Origin: Deltaproteobacteria bacterium
GTDB lineage: Bacteria > Myxococcota > UBA796 > SXON01
Assembly: GCA_947483545.1 (NCBI GenBank)
Contig: CANKNP010000072.1
Location: 1-16,929, forward strand
Direction of reading: 5' to 3'
DNA: 16,929 bases
This document shows, in pieces, positions 7,416 to 15,190 of this stretch. Below the pieces are notes generated by a model. That model ran no database searches. It saw only the letters and a program-made list of their open reading frames with translations, and was not told the DNA's origin. The first letter of the stretch is position 1, and each line of letters begins with the position of its first letter. A program made the position numbers and the translations under genes.

Positions 7416-8239
7416 CCCCGACGCCAGGGTCCGACGACGACCGGGTAGAGCGCCAGCATGCCCCAGGAGAACATGCCGAGGTGCATGGTCAGCGCGATCC
7501 CGAGGTGCATGCAGATGCCGCCGACAGCCCAGAAGCGGGCCCAGCGGGTGAAGATCAGCGGGGAGGCGAGCTCCAGGGCGACGGTCCCCCAGCCCAAGAC
7601 ACGCAACGGCGCGAACCATGCAAGCGCAGCGTGCGGGTCGAGGTGACCGGCGAGGGGGTCGGCCATGAGCCGGTAGAGCACAGGCGTGCCGTTGGTGGCC
7701 AGCCAGGCAGGCTGCGAGCTGAGCTTGGCGAACCCCGACGTCATGTAGACGATCACCAGCAGCAAGCGGAGCGTGTCCGACGGCCAGGCGCGGACGGCGT
7801 CGGCGCGTTTGCCAAGTAGCGAAAAACGAAGGTGTGAGCCAGAGAAGAGCAACACGAGCAGCGCCGTGCGCAGCAGACGATCGATCGCCCGGTCGCCCGG
7901 CGAGTACATGTGCCCGAGCTGAGCGTAGGCCAGGGTCCCCATGAGGATCGCGGGACGGGTCCCGACCCCAAGGGCCGCCAGGGTGAAGGCCCCGATCGCA
8001 ACGATCCAGGCGATGCGCCCTCCTTCGGGGAGCGCGTCGATCCACACGTGCTGGGTCTGCAGGCTGGAGAGCCCGCCAAGAGCGTAGGGTCGGAAGAGCA
8101 CGTCGACCAGCCCGAGCTGGCCCACCCGCACAAGATCCAGCAGGATCGCCACGGAGACCCCGATGCGAACGAGGGCGAGCGCTCGGGCGTCCTCCAGGCG
8201 GGCGCAGCGCAGGACCCACCATTGCCAAGCGCGGGTCAC
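7382..8239 (-). CDS. HTTM-domain multi-pass membrane protein
   Basis: This 285-residue protein is strongly hydrophobic, with several membrane segments (about 20-40, 77-97, 123-133, 157-170, 215-230, 235-270). The stretch YMTSGFAKL at 165-173 and the C-terminal HLGIALTMHLGMFSWGMLALYP are typical of HTTM proteins, the bacterial relatives of the membrane part of vitamin-K-dependent gamma-carboxylase. No biochemical activity is established for most bacterial members, so no reaction is assigned. The start is GTG at 8239, overlapping the stop of the upstream gene as GTGA; translation is probably coupled. The open frame further upstream is antisense shadow. The 3' end overlaps the convergent FHA-regulator gene by 34 nt. 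Confidence 0.8.
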   Translation of the reverse strand: MTRAWQWWVLRCARLEDARALALVRIGVSVAILLDLVRVGQLGLVDVLFRPYALGGLSSLQTQHVWIDALPEGGRIAWIVAIGAFTLAALGVGTRPAILMGTLAYAQLGHMYSPGDRAIDRLLRTALLVLLFSGSHLRFSLLGKRADAVRAWPSDTLRLLLVIVYMTSGFAKLSSQPAWLATNGTPVLYRLMADPLAGHLDPHAALAWFAPLRVLGWGTVALELASPLIFTRWARFWAVGGICMHLGIALTMHLGMFSWGMLALYPVVVGPWRRGQVLSSTTSPS

Positions 8240-8781
8240 AAGGGCGCCGGCTCCCAGTCCGGGGCGGCGAGCATGAACGCGTGGTGGGTCGTGGCGTCGT
8301 CTCCTGGAAAGTTCGCGATGGTGCACCGCAGTTCGACGGTGCGGGTATCCGGCCACTCGGCGCGCACCCGACCGGCCACATACCGGCCAAGGCCCTTCCA
8401 GTTCGGCGACGACCGCCTGCTGCACGTGGATTCGACCACCGGTCGAACCCGACGATTCTGAAATTGGCCGGCGAGCCAGGCGTGGGCAGGGTCGACGCTG
8501 CGGAAGAGCAGCACGCCGTCCGCAAAGACCTCGAGCCGCCGGATCTCGTCGGGACCGTCGGCGTACAGGTACCAGAGCTGGCTCACCCGGAAGGTGCGCA
8601 GCACGGGCGCGAACACCATGAACATGGGCTGGCGGACATAGCGGTCGGTCGCGGACGCCAGGCTCTCGAGCATGCTCTCGCCCCCATCCCGGTAGGCACG
8701 TTCGTCATCGTCGGCTCCGGGGCGTCCGAACGCCGGGCCTGGCAGGGCCATACCGATCAGGACGGCGTGCACCCCGAGCAA
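8236..8781 (-). CDS. Membrane-anchored partner protein of the HTTM protein, unknown function
   Basis: The first recognisable start is TTG at 8781 (181 residues), but the frame is open to 8857. The upstream codons encode LPPARIDTLRAVA, which would complete a signal anchor ending near GMALPGPAFG, so the true start may be further out, possibly a CTG near 8820 or 8838. After the hydrophobic N-terminus come an acidic stretch and a soluble region with MFMVFAPVLRTF, LWYLYADG and NWKGLGRYVAG. Many HTTM genes have a downstream or upstream partner with a MFAP-type motif followed by a beta-sandwich; this looks like one, by inference. It probably faces the periplasm and acts with the HTTM protein. No catalytic motif is visible. 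Confidence 0.65.
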   Translation of the reverse strand: MLGVHAVLIGMALPGPAFGRPGADDDERAYRDGGESMLESLASATDRYVRQPMFMVFAPVLRTFRVSQLWYLYADGPDEIRRLEVFADGVLLFRSVDPAHAWLAGQFQNRRVRPVVESTCSRRSSPNWKGLGRYVAGRVRAEWPDTRTVELRCTIANFPGDDATTHHAFMLAAPDWEPAPL

Positions 8782-8871
8782 GGCGACCGCCCGTAGCGTG
8801 TCGATGCGGGCGGGGGGCAGGAACGTGGAAACGGGCAGTCCTGGATCGCGGTGCGATTAACCGGACCCCGG

Positions 8872-8985
8872 GTCGCTGCCGGCGGCCGAGCTCTGCGCAA
8901 CCAGCAACGTCCTAAGTCACTGGAGGGACTTGACCCGGCGCCGGGCTGCCCCCCACCCGCACCGTTCCAGGTGGAAGGCGGCGGA
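8872..8985 (+). repeat. Interspersed repeat, copy A
   Basis: This block matches the reverse complement of 15029-15148. Shared sub-blocks include CGTCCTAAG, CTGGA, CCGGGCTG and GCACCGTT-CAGGTGGAAGGCGGCGG at the right end. Translated in the frame starting at 8872 it gives QQRPKSLEG and APFQVEGGG, against QHRPKPLEV and APLQVEGGG in copy B. It lies in the 312-bp gap before the exported-protein gene; the rest of that gap holds a hairpin (8959-9032) and no gene that I can support. Confidence 0.8.
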
Positions 8986-9032
8986 CCGGCGTCTTCGACG
9001 GGCCGACCGTCTTCCACCGGTTGGAACGGTGC
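8959..9032. repeat. Long imperfect hairpin upstream of the exported-protein gene
   Basis: GCACCGTTCCA at 8959-8969 pairs with TGGAACGGTGC at 9022-9032. After a 3-nt bulge, GGTGGAAGGCGG (8970-8981) pairs with its near-complement around 9008-9019 (CGTCTTCCACC), leaving a loop of about 25 nt. The left arm is the conserved right end of interspersed repeat copy A, so the hairpin may be part of that element or of a 5' leader. No T-run follows. Confidence 0.7.
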
Positions 9033-9150
9033 AAAAGAACCGTCGATCCGGGCGCGAGGTTCGCCGAGCGCACGGATCGCCGGCCTGTTGGATCTGCGAG
9101 GGATCCCAACCCCGAGGCCCACAGGTACAAGGGGTGACCCCGAGGTCATC

Positions 9151-10368
9151 ATGCTTCTCTCCCTGGTTCTCCCGGCTTTCGCTCTCACCGTCCCCCTCCG
9201 CGCCACCTTCAAGGAGACCGTCGAGCCCGGCGAGCAGGCGCTCGCGTCGGGCACGATCACGGCCGTGGCGGCTGCCTACAGCACGACCTCGGGCGCCCGG
9301 TTCACCGTCAGCGATGACGAGCTCACGGCAAACAAGCGCGAAGCCTCGGGCAGCGGCGGCCTCTCGTTCGAGGGCAGCCCGGCCGACTCGGTGCGCTCCT
9401 GGGCCATCTACTACATCGCCGCCGACGGAGAGGTGCTCAGCGATCCGGACATCGTGACCATGTCCTTCGATTCGAGCGGCACCGGCAACGTCGCGGCGGG
9501 GACCGGCAAGCTGCTGGCAGCGAGCGATGTGGTGACGCTCGACCCGAGCGGCTTTGGGGTGCAGGCCAAGAACAAGGATGGTGACAAGGACGACACCGGC
9601 ATCATCATCGACGTCTTCCTCGACGGCGACACCGACGGACTTGGCGACATCGACAACATGGGTCCGCCCGTGCCTCCCGGCTCGCCCACCTGGGCGTACT
9701 TCGTGAACGACACCTACAAGGTGACCCTGCTCGACAGCAGCGGACGTGTGCGCGCCGAGCACTCCTGCACGCTGGACGCCACGCCAAAGACGGTCGCGGG
9801 CACCGCGAACCAGCAGACCATGGTTGGCCAGTGCACCGACGACCCCAGCGGGACCGAGGTTCGCCGCCTGCAGCTCAAGCTCGGTGAGAAGCACATGCAC
9901 TTCACGGTCGACGTGGCGAGCCCGCTCTTCGCCGAGGGTGCGGCGGAGAAGACCTGCGACAAGGCCGGGGTCTGCACGGAAGGTGCCACGGCCCTCGGCG
10001 GCAAGATCGAGGTGTCCCTCGACGGCTCGCCGCTCTGGACCCATACCTTGGCCGTCAACGAGACCGCCTTCGACCTGCCCTTCTCCTTCACAGAGGTCTC
10101 CGACGGCCTGGATGGCAGCGTTGCCATCGACATCTACACGCCGACCGCGGTGACCTGGACGGTGAAGGACGGCGTGGCGACCGCCACGGACGCCACCGGT
10201 GTCGTCGCCTCGTTCAACCTCGACGACGTCGGACTCACGCCCACCGGCGACATCACGGCCAAGGACTGGACCGCAGAGAGCGCCGCCGCCCCGAAGGCGG
10301 ATTCGACCGAGCCTCTTTCCCTCTCGACGGCCAGCTCCACCGCGCCTACGGTCAAGCTCCAGCGTTGA
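9151..10368 (+). CDS. Exported acidic protein of unknown function
   Basis: I do not recognise the family. The 405-residue product begins MLLSLVLPAFALTV, a short hydrophobic signal-like segment without the usual N-terminal lysines, so export is likely but not certain. The mature part is rich in Asp, Thr, Ser and Gly and mostly looks beta-stranded. Two Asp clusters (D143-D148 in NKDGDKDD and D158-D168 in DGDTDGLGDID) resemble calcium-binding loops. Four cysteines (206, 228, 269, 275) could form two disulfides, consistent with a periplasmic or surface location. The ATG at 9151 has GAGG five bases upstream; the open frame back to 8851 runs through a repeat and is not used. It lies 12 nt before the kinase gene on the same strand, so the two are probably cotranscribed and this protein may serve the kinase as an extracellular partner (inference). 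Confidence 0.75.
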   Translation: MLLSLVLPAFALTVPLRATFKETVEPGEQALASGTITAVAAAYSTTSGARFTVSDDELTANKREASGSGGLSFEGSPADSVRSWAIYYIAADGEVLSDPDIVTMSFDSSGTGNVAAGTGKLLAASDVVTLDPSGFGVQAKNKDGDKDDTGIIIDVFLDGDTDGLGDIDNMGPPVPPGSPTWAYFVNDTYKVTLLDSSGRVRAEHSCTLDATPKTVAGTANQQTMVGQCTDDPSGTEVRRLQLKLGEKHMHFTVDVASPLFAEGAAEKTCDKAGVCTEGATALGGKIEVSLDGSPLWTHTLAVNETAFDLPFSFTEVSDGLDGSVAIDIYTPTAVTWTVKDGVATATDATGVVASFNLDDVGLTPTGDITAKDWTAESAAAPKADSTEPLSLSTASSTAPTVKLQR

Positions 10369-10380
10369 TAGCGGGGTCGG

Positions 10381-13300
10381 ATGCCCACGGACCCTGACGA
10401 CCCCGACGTCAGTGGTCCGGCGGGCAGCCAGGTGCCTGACGGGGCGGAGCTTCCTGTGCAAGGCGTTGTGCCCGAGGCCGAGCGCTACACCCGCGAGGGT
10501 CTGCTGGGCAAGGGCGGCATGGGCGTGGTCTACCTCGCCCGGGATCACCGCCTTGAGCGTGCGGTAGCCCTCAAGGAAGCAGCCCACGCCGGGGCGATGG
10601 CCTCCCGCCTCGTGCGGGAGGCCACGGTCACCGCTGGCCTCGACCACCCCGGCATCGTCACCGTTCACGACTCCGGCGTGACCGAAGATGGCCGCCCGTT
10701 CTACACCATGCGGCTGGTGAGAGGCCGGCCCCTCTCCAGCCTGCTCGCGGAGCGCCGTTCGCTGCCCGAGCGGCTGGGGTTGGTCCGGCACTACCTGGAC
10801 ACCTGCAACGCCGTCGCCTACGCCCACGCCCACGGCATCGTGCACCGCGATCTCAAGCCTGCGAACGTGATGGTGGGTGGCTTTGGCGAGACCCAGGTGG
10901 TGGATTGGGGGTTGGCCACACGCTTCGGGGAAGCCGAGGGCGTGCCGTCCGGAACCCCCGCGTACATGAGCCCCGAGCAGGCGCGCGGGGAGCCAGCAGA
11001 TCCGCGCGCCGACGTCTGGAGCCTCGGCGCGATGCTCTATGAGCTGTTGACCCGGCAGTCGCCGCTCGGGGTTGGCAGCGCCGAGGAGCTCACGGGCCGG
11101 GCCCGAGTCGGCGGAAGGGTGCCGGCGCCCGCCATCGCGGATGCCCCGCCGGAGCTGGTCGCCATCGCGGAGCGCGCCCTCGCCGCCGATGCCGCAGGGC
11201 GGTACCCGGACGCAGGTGCCCTGGCGCTGGACGTTGCGGCGTGGATCGACGGGCGCCCGGTCCACGCGCACCGGTACACCCCCTGGGAGCTGCTCACCCG
11301 GCTGGTCCGGGCCTGGCGCGGGCCGCTGGCCGTGGCGGGGATGGCCCTCGTGCTGGTGATCGGCCTCTCAGCCTTCGGCACCTGGCAGATCGCCGAGGAG
11401 CGCGATCGGGTCACGGCTGCCGAGAAGGAGACCCGTGCGGCGCTCGCCACCTCGGACGCAAACCTCGCGGAGGCGCTGATCGCAGAGGCACGCGGCGCGC
11501 TCGTCCACGGGTCAACCGCTGTCGCCGCGGTGCTGGCGAGCCACGCCGTCACGCTCGCGGATGCCCCCGAAGCCTGGGGTGTGCTGGCCGCCACTTCGGT
11601 CAGCACCCGGGCCGAGCGGATGGACCAACAGGGGTTGCCGGCCTGCGCCCGCCACCTGCCGCTTGGCCCCGACGACCTGGTCTGTGTGACGGCGCACGAC
11701 ATCCAGCGGTGGACGGGCGATCGGGCGAAGTGGACGTGGAGAGGCGTGAGCCTGTCGGCGCGCGTGCAGGGAGCGGCGCTGTACGTGGAGCGACCGGCGG
11801 GCACGGTGACCGTCGTGGACCTTGAGACAGGCGCTGCGACGGAAGGTCTGGTCTCGTTTCGAATCAACGGCGGCCCGCTCTGGCCTGTTCGTGCCGCGGA
11901 CTGGGACCTCGGCCGCTCTGATCGCGCGCTGAACGAGCTTGCCTCGCGGTTCTGCCCGGGGGACGCCGCTGCTGCCGCCGCCTTTTCGGTCGACCGCGGG
12001 CGCTACGCGGTTCTGTGCGAAGACGGCCGGGTAGGCGCCGACAGGATCGGCGCGCTGCCCGAGCAGTACTTCCAGTCAACGGCCACACGCGTCGCGCTCT
12101 CGGGCGTCGTCGCCGCTGAGCTGACGCCGGATGACCGCTACCTGGTGCTCGGGGGCACCAAGGGAAAGATCGCGGTGATCGCGCTCGACTCTGGCGCCAC
12201 GAGCATGGTCGCCACAGCCGCAGACGACGCCGCCTGGCTGGTCGAGCTCTCGGAGGATGGTACCCGCCTGGTGATCGGCGGCGACAGGGGTGACGTGGAG
12301 GTGCGGACCTTGCCCGATCTCGAGCCCGTGGTGCGCGTCCCCGTGCCAGCCCGTGCGGCCCGGTTCGTATCGGACGGCACCCTGATGCTCGCGACCACGG
12401 CCTCCGCGAGCCGCTGGCGGCTTCCAACCCGGCGAACGGTCGACCTGCTCCGAGGCCCCGACGGCGTGACCCAAGCCGTGTTCTCGCCGGACGGCGCCCA
12501 CCTCGCGCTGGCCCTCGGGCGCTACGAGGCGAGCGTGTGGGACACGTCCTCGGGTGCGCGGCGAGTGACCTTCCCCCTCGGCGCTGCAACGGCGAAGGCG
12601 GCTGCGTTTACGCCGGATGGCTCCACGGTCTGGTTCGGCCTCACCGGCGCGAACACCGAGGCGTGGCAACCGCGGGCAGTCAGGCTCGATGGCGGGCCAG
12701 CCCCTCGAATCCCCGAGCCGCTTTTGGTCCGGAGACCCGGCGGGGACGCCGGCTTCCAGGCGCGCCGAGCAGTGATCTTGAGGTCCGGGGTGCTGATCGC
12801 GGTGGGCTACGGGCGCGGCCCGGGCCAGCTGCTCGCGGTGGACACTGTGACCCTCGAGCCCGTGGCGCTGGACGGCTGCCCGGATGTGGAGTGGTTCGAC
12901 GGCGCGCAGTCCCCTGGCGGGGAGTACGCGGTGCTCGTGGGCGACGGCGGGCAGGTGGTGAGCATCGCGGATGGGGAGCACCTCGCGTGCCGCGCGGCCG
13001 TGAGGCTGGATGGCGCGACCGCGGCGGACGTCCAGGCCGACGGCGGCCTCGTGGTTGGCGTGGACACCACCGTCGCGAAGCTCGACGCCGCGGGAACCCC
13101 CTTGTGGACCGCGGAGTATCCGGGTGGACGCGTCCTGGACGTCGCGGTCTCTGCGGATGGTCGATGGGTCGCCGCAGGGGGCACCGACCACGGGCGAGGC
13201 TCTGGGACGGCGCGGGAAACCTGCGCGCCGTCCTGGCCGCTCATGGCGAGCGGGTGGCCAGCGTGGACTTTCGCCCGGACGGGCGGGCGCTCGTCACCGG

Positions 13301-13430
13301 GAGCTGGGACGGCACGGCACGGCTGTGGGGGCTGGATGTTCTTGGCCGCGATCCAAGTCAGTTTGACGCTGAGGCGGCAAGCACCTGGGGGTTGACGCTC
13401 GCCGAGGCGCTTGGCGCCGCGGGGCGTTGA
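10381..13430 (+). CDS. Transmembrane Ser/Thr protein kinase with WD40-like C-terminus, frameshifted near 13192
   Basis: An N-terminal Hanks-type kinase (residues about 36-290) has the glycine loop GKGGMGVV (43-50), K65 in VALKE, E80 of helix C, HRDLKPAN (155-162), DWG at 175-177 in place of DFG, and GTPAYMSPEQ (191-200). A transmembrane segment follows at about 314-336, then a short coiled stretch and a long beta-propeller-like region with repeats such as FSPDGAHLALALG...VWD. The frame of the start codon ends at 13395 with a sequence unlike WD40 after VAAGGTDH. From 13194 the frame one base back reads ARLWDGAGNL and RALVTGSWDGTARLWG, an obvious last blade, to a stop at 13428-13430. One extra G in the GGG at 13192-13194 would restore a 1016-residue protein, so this is a sequencing error or a recent mutation. 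Spacing to the exported-protein gene suggests an operon. Substrates are unknown. Confidence 0.85.
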
Positions 13431-13464
13431 GGGTCGCCGATCTCCGTGCGATCCGTCCAGCGGC

Positions 13465-14202
13465 TCACTCCGTGGTCGTCCACCCGCAACCCCGCGCGTA
13501 GAGGTCGTCGCCCGCCGCCTCGTAGGCCTCGGACCAAGTGCCCCAGAAGTCCTCGGTGTGCCGAACAAACTCGGCCACGTCGGCGTCCGTGGCGGCGACC
13601 TCGGCCATCGCGTCGCCGCCGGGGTCGATGAGCCCCGCCGCGTTCCCAAGGCCGGGGATGCGGGTCGAGAGCCTGGGGACCCCGTCGGCCTCCGCCCACG
13701 GGTCGGATTCCGTGCTGGGAAACATGCCAGGCAGGTTCGACCAGGCCTCGACGAACGTGACCTCGCCCAGGTCGTTGAACGTGAACTCCTCGTAGATCGG
13801 GCAGGGCTGGCCCTCGAAGTCCATCGTCACGCGGCAGCGACCGAACGGCTGGACGTCGAACGAGCGGCAGTCGCGGTCCGGCACGGTGGTGCCCGGAAAG
13901 ACGGCGAGCACGACCTCGTCCACCGCAAGCGTCAGGTCACGCCCGTAGCCGGTGAGCAGAAGCCAGGGCGGCCACTCCCACCGCGCGACCAGGTCTGAGT
14001 AGGTCGGTTCGCTGTCGGGATCGGCGCTCGCGTCCAGGGTGTCGAAGTAGGCCTGCCCTTGGTCCTCGTAGTAGTCGTCTGACTGCGTCGGCGAGAGGCA
14101 AGTCGAAAGCGAGTCGTCGGCACACGCCACAGGCGGCTCTGCCGGCGCACAGGCCAACGCTGGGAGTAAGACGACGCAGAGAGGGACGACGGCAGCGCGC
14201 AT
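13465..14202 (-). CDS. Lipoprotein of unknown function
   Basis: The 245-residue product starts MRAAVVPLCVVLLPALAC, a signal peptide with lipobox LPALAC and the acylated cysteine at C18, followed by Ala-Pro-Ala-Glu. With Ala at +2, outer-membrane sorting is plausible under the E. coli rule. The mature protein is acidic, with many Tyr, Trp and Phe. The pattern of the middle (EVVLAVFPGTT, CRVTMDF, YEEFTFNDLGEVTFVEAW) is compatible with a cone-like NTF2/SnoaL fold, but I can only suggest this weakly. Seven further cysteines are present. The ATG at 14202 is chosen because it gives the signal peptide; the frame upstream is shadow. It converges on the kinase gene with a 34-nt gap and is divergent from the 14280 gene across 77 nt. 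Confidence 0.75.
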   Translation of the reverse strand: MRAAVVPLCVVLLPALACAPAEPPVACADDSLSTCLSPTQSDDYYEDQGQAYFDTLDASADPDSEPTYSDLVARWEWPPWLLLTGYGRDLTLAVDEVVLAVFPGTTVPDRDCRSFDVQPFGRCRVTMDFEGQPCPIYEEFTFNDLGEVTFVEAWSNLPGMFPSTESDPWAEADGVPRLSTRIPGLGNAAGLIDPGGDAMAEVAATDADVAEFVRHTEDFWGTWSEAYEAAGDDLYARGCGWTTTE

Positions 14203-14279
14203 GACCGCCGCGTATTTCGTTCCACCAACACAGAGCGCCGCGGCGCACACTCGGCCTCCCCCTCGGATAGCCTTCGCCG

Positions 14280-14900
14280 ATGCCCGTCCAACAACGCGTC
14301 GCGCAGACCTCGCCGGTCTCCACCCCAACGGCCGAGCAACAAGCGACCCCGCCGGACCGGCAGTCGCGGTACGGCAATGGATTCCTGGCGACGCAGCTCG
14401 CCAACGAACCTGGGCGCGAGGCGCTGAGCCTGGATGCGCCAGCGACCGGTCCGACCACCGAACAGGCCCGGCAGCCTGAGCAGGTCGCAACGCCTGTGGC
14501 GCCGCTCAAGGTGCGAAACCCGCTCCCGGTGGTGCAGGGCGAGCAGCGGCGCACTGTGCTGGGCGTGCAGATCATCGGGCGCGGGGTCTCGCCGAGCGCG
14601 CTGGACCTGGAGGCCACGCAGCCGCGCGCGAGCGTGCCGCAACATGGCTGGAACAACCTCGGTACCGAGCGAGGCGTGGTGCGGGGGCGGTGGATGCTCA
14701 TCACCAACCCGACCCGCGGCACTCCCCCGAGCTTCGTGGAATGGGCACCCGGGGCCAACCCGGCCGCTGCCGACGAGGCCATGCAGGCGACGCTGAGCGC
14801 GATGTTGACCGCATGGGACGCCGTCGCCCCACCGTTCCAGCAGGATTCAGCGACAGAAGCGACGAAGGAGGGCCTGAGGGCCCTGGGCTACCACGACTAA
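14280..14900 (+). CDS. Hypothetical protein with Gln/Pro/Thr-rich N-terminus
   Basis: I do not recognise the 206-residue product. It has no signal peptide or membrane segment. The first ~85 residues are rich in Gln, Pro, Thr and Ala and probably disordered, but contain RYGNGFLATQL (30-40), which resembles the GN-type short helix near the N-terminus of some contractile-injection cargo or DUF4157 proteins (weak inference from memory). The second half looks folded, with TVLGVQIIGRG, RGVVRGRWMLITNP and a C-terminal helical part with AMLTAWDAV. The ATG at 14280 has only a weak ribosome site. Codon use and high third-position GC agree with its neighbours. A tandem repeat array starts 10 nt after its stop. 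Confidence 0.6.
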   Translation: MPVQQRVAQTSPVSTPTAEQQATPPDRQSRYGNGFLATQLANEPGREALSLDAPATGPTTEQARQPEQVATPVAPLKVRNPLPVVQGEQRRTVLGVQIIGRGVSPSALDLEATQPRASVPQHGWNNLGTERGVVRGRWMLITNPTRGTPPSFVEWAPGANPAAADEAMQATLSAMLTAWDAVAPPFQQDSATEATKEGLRALGYHD

Positions 14901-14909
14901 ACGAAAGGC

Positions 14910-15026
14910 GGCGCGCGCGCCGCTGGGCTTGGGCCGGGCCGGGGTGGTCAACGCGGCGCGCGCGCCGCTGGGCTTGGGCCGGGCCGGGGTGGTCAACGCG
15001 GCGCGCGCGCCGCTGGGCTTGGGCCG
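14910..15026. repeat. Tandem 45-bp repeat, about 2.6 copies
   Basis: The unit begins with the palindrome GGCGCGCGCGCC and ends GGGGTGGTCAACGC. Copies at 14910-14954 and 14955-14999 are identical, and a third is cut after 27 bp at 15000-15026. The identity shows recent expansion. The array begins just after the stop of the 14280 gene and runs up to interspersed repeat copy B. Each palindrome could form a hairpin, but no T-run follows. Confidence 0.9.
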
Positions 15027-15190
15027 TGCCCGCCGCCTTCCACCTGTAACGGTGCGGTCAGGGGCCAGCCCGGCTCCAAGTCACGCACTTCCAGGGGCTT
15101 AGGACGGTGTTGTTTGTTCAGCGCCCGGGCTGGCCCCCCAGCGGCAACGAAACCCGCGCCGATGGGCCCCGATTTCCCCTCAACGCTCAC
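14993..15190 (-). CDS. Possible small protein coupled to comEC, containing repeat copy B
   Basis: A GTG at 15190 overlaps the comEC stop as GTGA and opens a 65-codon frame, beginning MSVEGKSGPIGAGF and ending at TGA 14993-14995. Most of it is repeat copy B, and the same frame is shared with copy A at 8872. Several differences between the copies are in third codon positions, especially in the first five codons (both VAAGG). That hints at coding selection, but the end of the frame runs into the tandem repeat, and copy A has no stop-bounded equivalent. It may be a chance open frame in GC-rich DNA. Confidence 0.25.
   Translation of the reverse strand: MSVEGKSGPIGAGFVAAGGPARALNKQHRPKPLEVRDLEPGWPLTAPLQVEGGGHGPSPAARAPR
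15029..15148 (-). repeat. Interspersed repeat, copy B
   Basis: This is the inverted partner of 8872-8985. A perfect 13-bp inverted repeat, GGGGCCAGCCCGG at 15061-15073 and CCGGGCTGGCCCC at 15125-15137, encloses a 51-nt loop holding the conserved CTTAGGACG. The copy lies directly downstream of the comEC stop. I see no other gene in 14901-15186 apart from the doubtful small frame. Confidence 0.8.

Noticed and set aside
8851..9150. N-terminal extension of the exported protein back to a GTG at 8851
   Set aside because: The extension is made of repeat copy A and a hairpin, and would bury the signal peptide 100 residues inside the protein. The ATG at 9151 has a good GAGG site.
14910..15026. CRISPR array
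   Set aside because: The 45-bp units are directly adjacent with no unique spacers, and no cas gene is present.
15029..15148. Integron attC site
   Set aside because: There is an inverted repeat around a CTTAGG core, but no proper GTTRRRY/RYYYAAC end boxes, no integrase and no cassette array.
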